This document shows positions 60,784 through 64,000 of a stretch of 64,000 nucleotides of DNA, piece after piece. The position numbers and the translations under genes were made by a program. This stretch comes from Muribaculaceae bacterium (GTDB lineage Bacteria; Bacteroidota; Bacteroidia; Bacteroidales; Muribaculaceae): the NCBI GenBank assembly GCA_017557625.1, contig JAFYYG010000046.1, positions 1-64,000 on the forward strand, in the 5' to 3' direction. The notes beneath the pieces are model-generated. The model was given only the letters and a program-made list of their open reading frames with translations. It was not told where the DNA came from and did no database searches. Numbering within the stretch: position 1 is the first letter of the stretch; the number at the start of each line of letters is the position of its first letter.

Positions 60784-61101
60784 GCTGACACGCGTGAGCG
60801 AAACCGACTCCTGCGTCGCGGTTCTCTCACGCACGTCAGCGATTATACCGCACAATCGCCTTGCTCGCCTTGCATATTCCGCAAACGGAAAACAAGGTTT
60901 TGCGAAAGCGAGTCTTAGGGCGGTCGGGGGGTCTTCCCAGACGGGGCGGGGGCTTGCCCCCGTAACCCCCAATCGGCTGCTTTACAGCCTCATAACATCC
61001 GCAAAAGCGGAAAAGCGAGACAAACCGTGAACGACGGTTCGACGCTCACGGATGAGGTCACTTTGTGACCTGGAACACATCGAACCTGCCCCGGCTCGAT
61101 G
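60784..61101. repeat. Run of six hairpins before the tape measure gene
   Basis: In order: E, GCTGAC..GCGTGAG..CTCACGC..GTCAGC (60784-60840) with loop CTCCTGCGTC; CTCGC..TTCCG/CGGAA..GCGAG (60863-60911); CGGGGGC/GCCCCCG (60946-60962); CCGTGA/TCACGG (61026-61051); AGGTCAC/GTGACCT (61054-61070); CATCGA/TCGATG (61079-61101). E carries the same loop as hairpins A-D on a third, unrelated stem. No gene is seen. Confidence 0.6.
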
Positions 61102-61158
61102 TCTTTTATCAGCTATAGCTGTTTCAGTATCTTTGTCTACAACAAATCTGATATCAAC

Positions 61159-64000
61159 ATGAGTAACATCAACACTACAGCAACTGTTAATCTGACCATC
61201 AACGGTCAGCAACCTATCCAGGTCCTGCAGCAACTGCGGCAGAACGCACTGCAGCTGGAGTCAGCCATCGCACGCGCTGCTGCAGCAGGCAACAGAACGG
61301 ACTTGCGCCGTCTGCGCAAGGAACTCACGGACACGCGTAGGCAGATCCGTGAGATTGAGTCATCTACTATGCAGGTGGAGAGCGTGATGCGAAGACTGAA
61401 CCGAGCCACTCCCAACGAACTGAACCGGGCTCTGCAGACTCTGAACCGACAACTACAGTACATGGAGCGTGGCTCTGCAGCATGGAACGCACATGTGGCG
61501 AAGATTCAACGCGTGAAAGGGGAACTGGCTCGTCTAAATGCTGAGCTTCGGGCTCAAGAAGGATTCTGGAAACGCTTCACACGCACAATGAACGACTGGC
61601 AGTCATCAATCTTTATGACAGCCGCGCTTCTGTCGGGAATTGTCATGGCGGGCAGACGCGCCGTGAACGCCTTCGCCGAGATGGAGGAGCAGATGGCGAA
61701 CACACGCAAATACACACAGATGGCTACGGAACAGGTGGAAGCTCTCAACGAGGCGTTCAAGAAGATGGACACACGTACTGGCCGTGACAAGCTGAACGAG
61801 TTCGCTCAGGAGGCAGGACGACTGGGAAAGACCACCATGGAGGATGTTCAAGGATACGTGGAAGCAGCAGACATCCTATCGGTAGCACTGGTTGACCTGG
61901 GCGAAGGTGCAACACAGACAATCGCCAAAATCTCCAACATCTTCGGTGTGGAGCAGCTGCTGGGCACAAAGGAAGCGATGCTATCTGTAGGTTCTACAGT
62001 GAATGTGCTGTCTCAGAACTGTACCGCATCGAAACCATACCTGGTTGAGTTCGCACAGCGTCTCGCCGGTGTGGGTGCCCAAGCGCACATGACTATTCCC
62101 GAGATTCTGGCATTCGGCGCCACACTGGATGCCAACGGTCAGAAGGTGGAGATGGCGGCTTCGGCTCTTTCTCGTACAATAATGAAACTCTTCCAGGCAC
62201 CGGAGGAAATCGCCAAGACCGTAGGTCTTGACGTGGAGCAGTTTGTGGCCACTCTGAATGAGAGCACCAACGAGGGACTTCTGATGTTCCTCGAAAGACT
62301 GCACCAAATCGGTGACAAGGACGCTCTCGCGGCCCTCTCGCCACTGTTCAAGGACCTCGGTATGGATGGCATCCGCATGGCGCAGGTACTTTCTGTGCTA
62401 TCGGGCAAACTGGAGATGGTACGCTGGGAGCAGCAGGAGGCTAACAAGGCATTCGATGAGGCTACTTCTGCAACTCGTGAGTACAACATCTTCAACAACA
62501 CTGCGCAGGCAGGCATCGAGAAGGCGAAGAAGCGCATCCATGAGCTGGCAGTTGAGCTCGGCGAGAAACTGCTGCCTGTCTACAAGCACCTGATGACGAG
62601 CGGAAGCGCCATGCTCAGGCTCCTCAATATGATTGCTGATTTTATCATCACATACAGAAGCGCCATCATGACGGCTGTGGCTGCATGGGTATCATACACT
62701 CTTGCAGTGAACGTCTCTAACATAGCGTTCAAGGCGCACTACTACTGGCTGACCATAACGCAGGGAGCGATGAGGCTGCTGTCTACAGTGACGCTGGCAC
62801 TGAAGATAGCGTTCTTTGCCGTGACAGGACAGATTGAGAGGGCAAAGGCGGCTTATACGGCATTCCACCTGCTGACAAAGTCCACTCCGTGGGGCATAAT
62901 ACTTGCTGCCGTAACCGCAGTAGGTGTGGCTATCTACAATATGGCCACGCAGACAAAGGAGCTCACGAAGTCGGAGCAGGAGCTGAAGCAGATGAACGAG
63001 GAGCTGGCTGAGACCAGAAAGCGATATCAGGAGCGTCTTGACGTGGAGAAGAGGCGCATCCAGGATCTTGTTTCTGTGGCGCGCGATGACAAGGCATCGA
63101 TGGAGCAGAGAAAGAAGGCCATCGACACTCTGAACCGCATCATACCTAACTACTGCGCCAAACTTGACGCGGAGACAGGAAAGTACCACGAGAACAAGAA
63201 GGCTCTGGACGACTATCTCGTGTCACTGGAGCGCAAGATACGTCTGGAGTCGAACCGTGCGGAATATGAGCGTCTGATCAAGGAGGATGAGAGGCTGTCA
63301 CGTGAGATTGCGACTGCACAGGAGTATGACATAGCAAGGGTGCAGGGTGCAGTGGACACTCACAGCGGTAGTGGACGCTACGAGATGAAGGAGGCTGTGG
63401 CGCACGCCTACGGCGCAAGCATGACCGCCAACGGCCAAATTACCGGTGTGCCTGACTCAAAGCAAGTCAGGCAGCTGAAGGGGCAGCGTGCAGCAGTGAG
63501 GGCACAGATTGACCGTCTGGTGAGATACGCCGGTAAGGAGAACCTTATCAGCACAGAGTCAACTACCGTGACTGAGCCGGTGATTGTTGATCCGTCATAC
63601 ACTCCTGGTGGTGGAGGCAGTGGAGGCGATGGTGGAAACGGAAGAAACCACAGCAGCCGCAGCCATAGCAGCCGAAGTCACAGCGGCAGCAGTGGGTCTC
63701 AGAAAAAAGAGGACAAGTTCGCTGCCGAGAAGTCATGGCGTGAGCGTGAGGAGGCTCTGGCAAGGATTGATTATGCCATCGGCGAGGACAACTACGAGGT
63801 GCACACACAGCGAATGCTGAAAATCGAGGAGGAGTTCTACCGCAAGCAGCTAGCACATACCGACCTTGAGGGCAACGAGCGTGTAGTGATTGAGGCGCAT
63901 CTGTATGAGACTCTGAAGAAGCAGATGGACGAGGCGAACAAGCAGTCCATCGAGGAGGAGAAGCGTGCCTACGCCATCCGTAAGGCTGAGCTTCAGCAGT
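61159..64000 (+). CDS. Tail tape measure protein, 3' end cut by window
   Basis: Open from the ATG at 61159 to the window edge (947 codons, no stop). N-terminal coiled coil (LQQLRQNALQLESAIARAAA), then the TP901-type tape measure core: TRKYTQMATEQVEALNEAFK, AGRLGKTTMEDVQGYVEAAD and AQAHMTIPEILAFGATLDAN. Hydrophobic segments near 495-530 (LLNMIADFIITYRSAIMTAV) could cross the membrane at injection. A Gly/Ser/His/Arg linker (GGGGSGGDGG, HSSRSHSSRS) lies near 815-850, then charged helices. The length of this protein sets tail length. Its presence marks the virus as long-tailed. Confidence 0.88.
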   Translation, partial: MSNINTTATVNLTINGQQPIQVLQQLRQNALQLESAIARAAAAGNRTDLRRLRKELTDTRRQIREIESSTMQVESVMRRLNRATPNELNRALQTLNRQLQYMERGSAAWNAHVAKIQRVKGELARLNAELRAQEGFWKRFTRTMNDWQSSIFMTAALLSGIVMAGRRAVNAFAEMEEQMANTRKYTQMATEQVEALNEAFKKMDTRTGRDKLNEFAQEAGRLGKTTMEDVQGYVEAADILSVALVDLGEGATQTIAKISNIFGVEQLLGTKEAMLSVGSTVNVLSQNCTASKPYLVEFAQRLAGVGAQAHMTIPEILAFGATLDANGQKVEMAASALSRTIMKLFQAPEEIAKTVGLDVEQFVATLNESTNEGLLMFLERLHQIGDKDALAALSPLFKDLGMDGIRMAQVLSVLSGKLEMVRWEQQEANKAFDEATSATREYNIFNNTAQAGIEKAKKRIHELAVELGEKLLPVYKHLMTSGSAMLRLLNMIADFIITYRSAIMTAVAAWVSYTLAVNVSNIAFKAHYYWLTITQGAMRLLSTVTLALKIAFFAVTGQIERAKAAYTAFHLLTKSTPWGIILAAVTAVGVAIYNMATQTKELTKSEQELKQMNEELAETRKRYQERLDVEKRRIQDLVSVARDDKASMEQRKKAIDTLNRIIPNYCAKLDAETGKYHENKKALDDYLVSLERKIRLESNRAEYERLIKEDERLSREIATAQEYDIARVQGAVDTHSGSGRYEMKEAVAHAYGASMTANGQITGVPDSKQVRQLKGQRAAVRAQIDRLVRYAGKENLISTESTTVTEPVIVDPSYTPGGGGSGGDGGNGRNHSSRSHSSRSHSGSSGSQKKEDKFAAEKSWREREEALARIDYAIGEDNYEVHTQRMLKIEEEFYRKQLAHTDLEGNERVVIEAHLYETLKKQMDEANKQSIEEEKRAYAIRKAELQQ

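Noticed and set aside
1..64000. Integrase or transposase for the element
   Set aside because: No tyrosine or serine recombinase and no transposase was recognised anywhere in the window; it is probably beyond the right edge.

Overview
The window looks like one long stretch of an integrated Bacteroidales element (Prevotella/Bacteroides-type host). The host call rests on many TAnnTTTG (-7) promoter boxes with few Shine-Dalgarno sites, T9SS-type C-terminal sorting domains, a DUF3244-like secreted protein, a C10 (streptopain-type) peptidase and long secreted Rhs/YD-repeat proteins. Position 1 carries only the 3' half of a tRNA-Val gene on the minus strand, ending inside the anticodon arm. This is the usual footprint of a tyrosine-integrase att site, so the element probably starts here. 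No integrase and no second att site lie inside the window, so the right end is missing.

Layout: 0.1-3.4 kb, repressor, small HTH proteins and a replication module (wHTH/DUF7833-like initiator, DnaC-like loader). 3.5-6.8 kb, a small unknown gene, ArdA antirestriction protein behind a 217-bp inverted repeat, and a divergent AlbA_2/Schlafen-type regulator. 6.9-14.2 kb, ClpP-like prohead protease/scaffold, major capsid protein, a tail-type protein, a phosphoribosyltransferase, a PLD-like protein and terminase. 14.4-45.9 kb, about 31 kb of AT-rich cargo: a TPR/HTH membrane sensor, a secreted Rhs polymorphic-toxin cluster, a protease/inhibitor cassette, and two adjacent operons of defence-island type. 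The first operon is NA37-like, membrane protein, NA37; the second is DnaG-like primase, unknown protein, and a 1134-aa reverse transcriptase-HD fusion. 46.5-58.9 kb, small accessory genes, then portal, connectors, fibre, holin, amidase, lipoprotein. 58.9-61.1 kb, about 2.2 kb of structured non-coding DNA. 61.16 kb to the end, tail tape measure protein, cut by the window edge.

The phage genes appear to form one siphovirus-like structural module that has been split between terminase and portal by the cargo. The strongest candidates for something undescribed are (1) the primase/unknown/RT-HD operon; (2) three 195-222 bp inverted repeats, each carrying CCTTG-N17/18-TAACTTTG in its left arm and each placed just upstream of a small accessory gene, which look like single-strand (Frpo-like) promoters; (3) a small minus-strand RNA at 55.1 kb with its own promoter, three hairpins with identical 11-nt loops on different stems, and a terminator; and (4) a duplicated non-coding domain at 59.2-60.3 kb whose hairpins keep a constant loop while their stems change. 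Everything here was read by eye; domain assignments are from motif recognition, not from searches.
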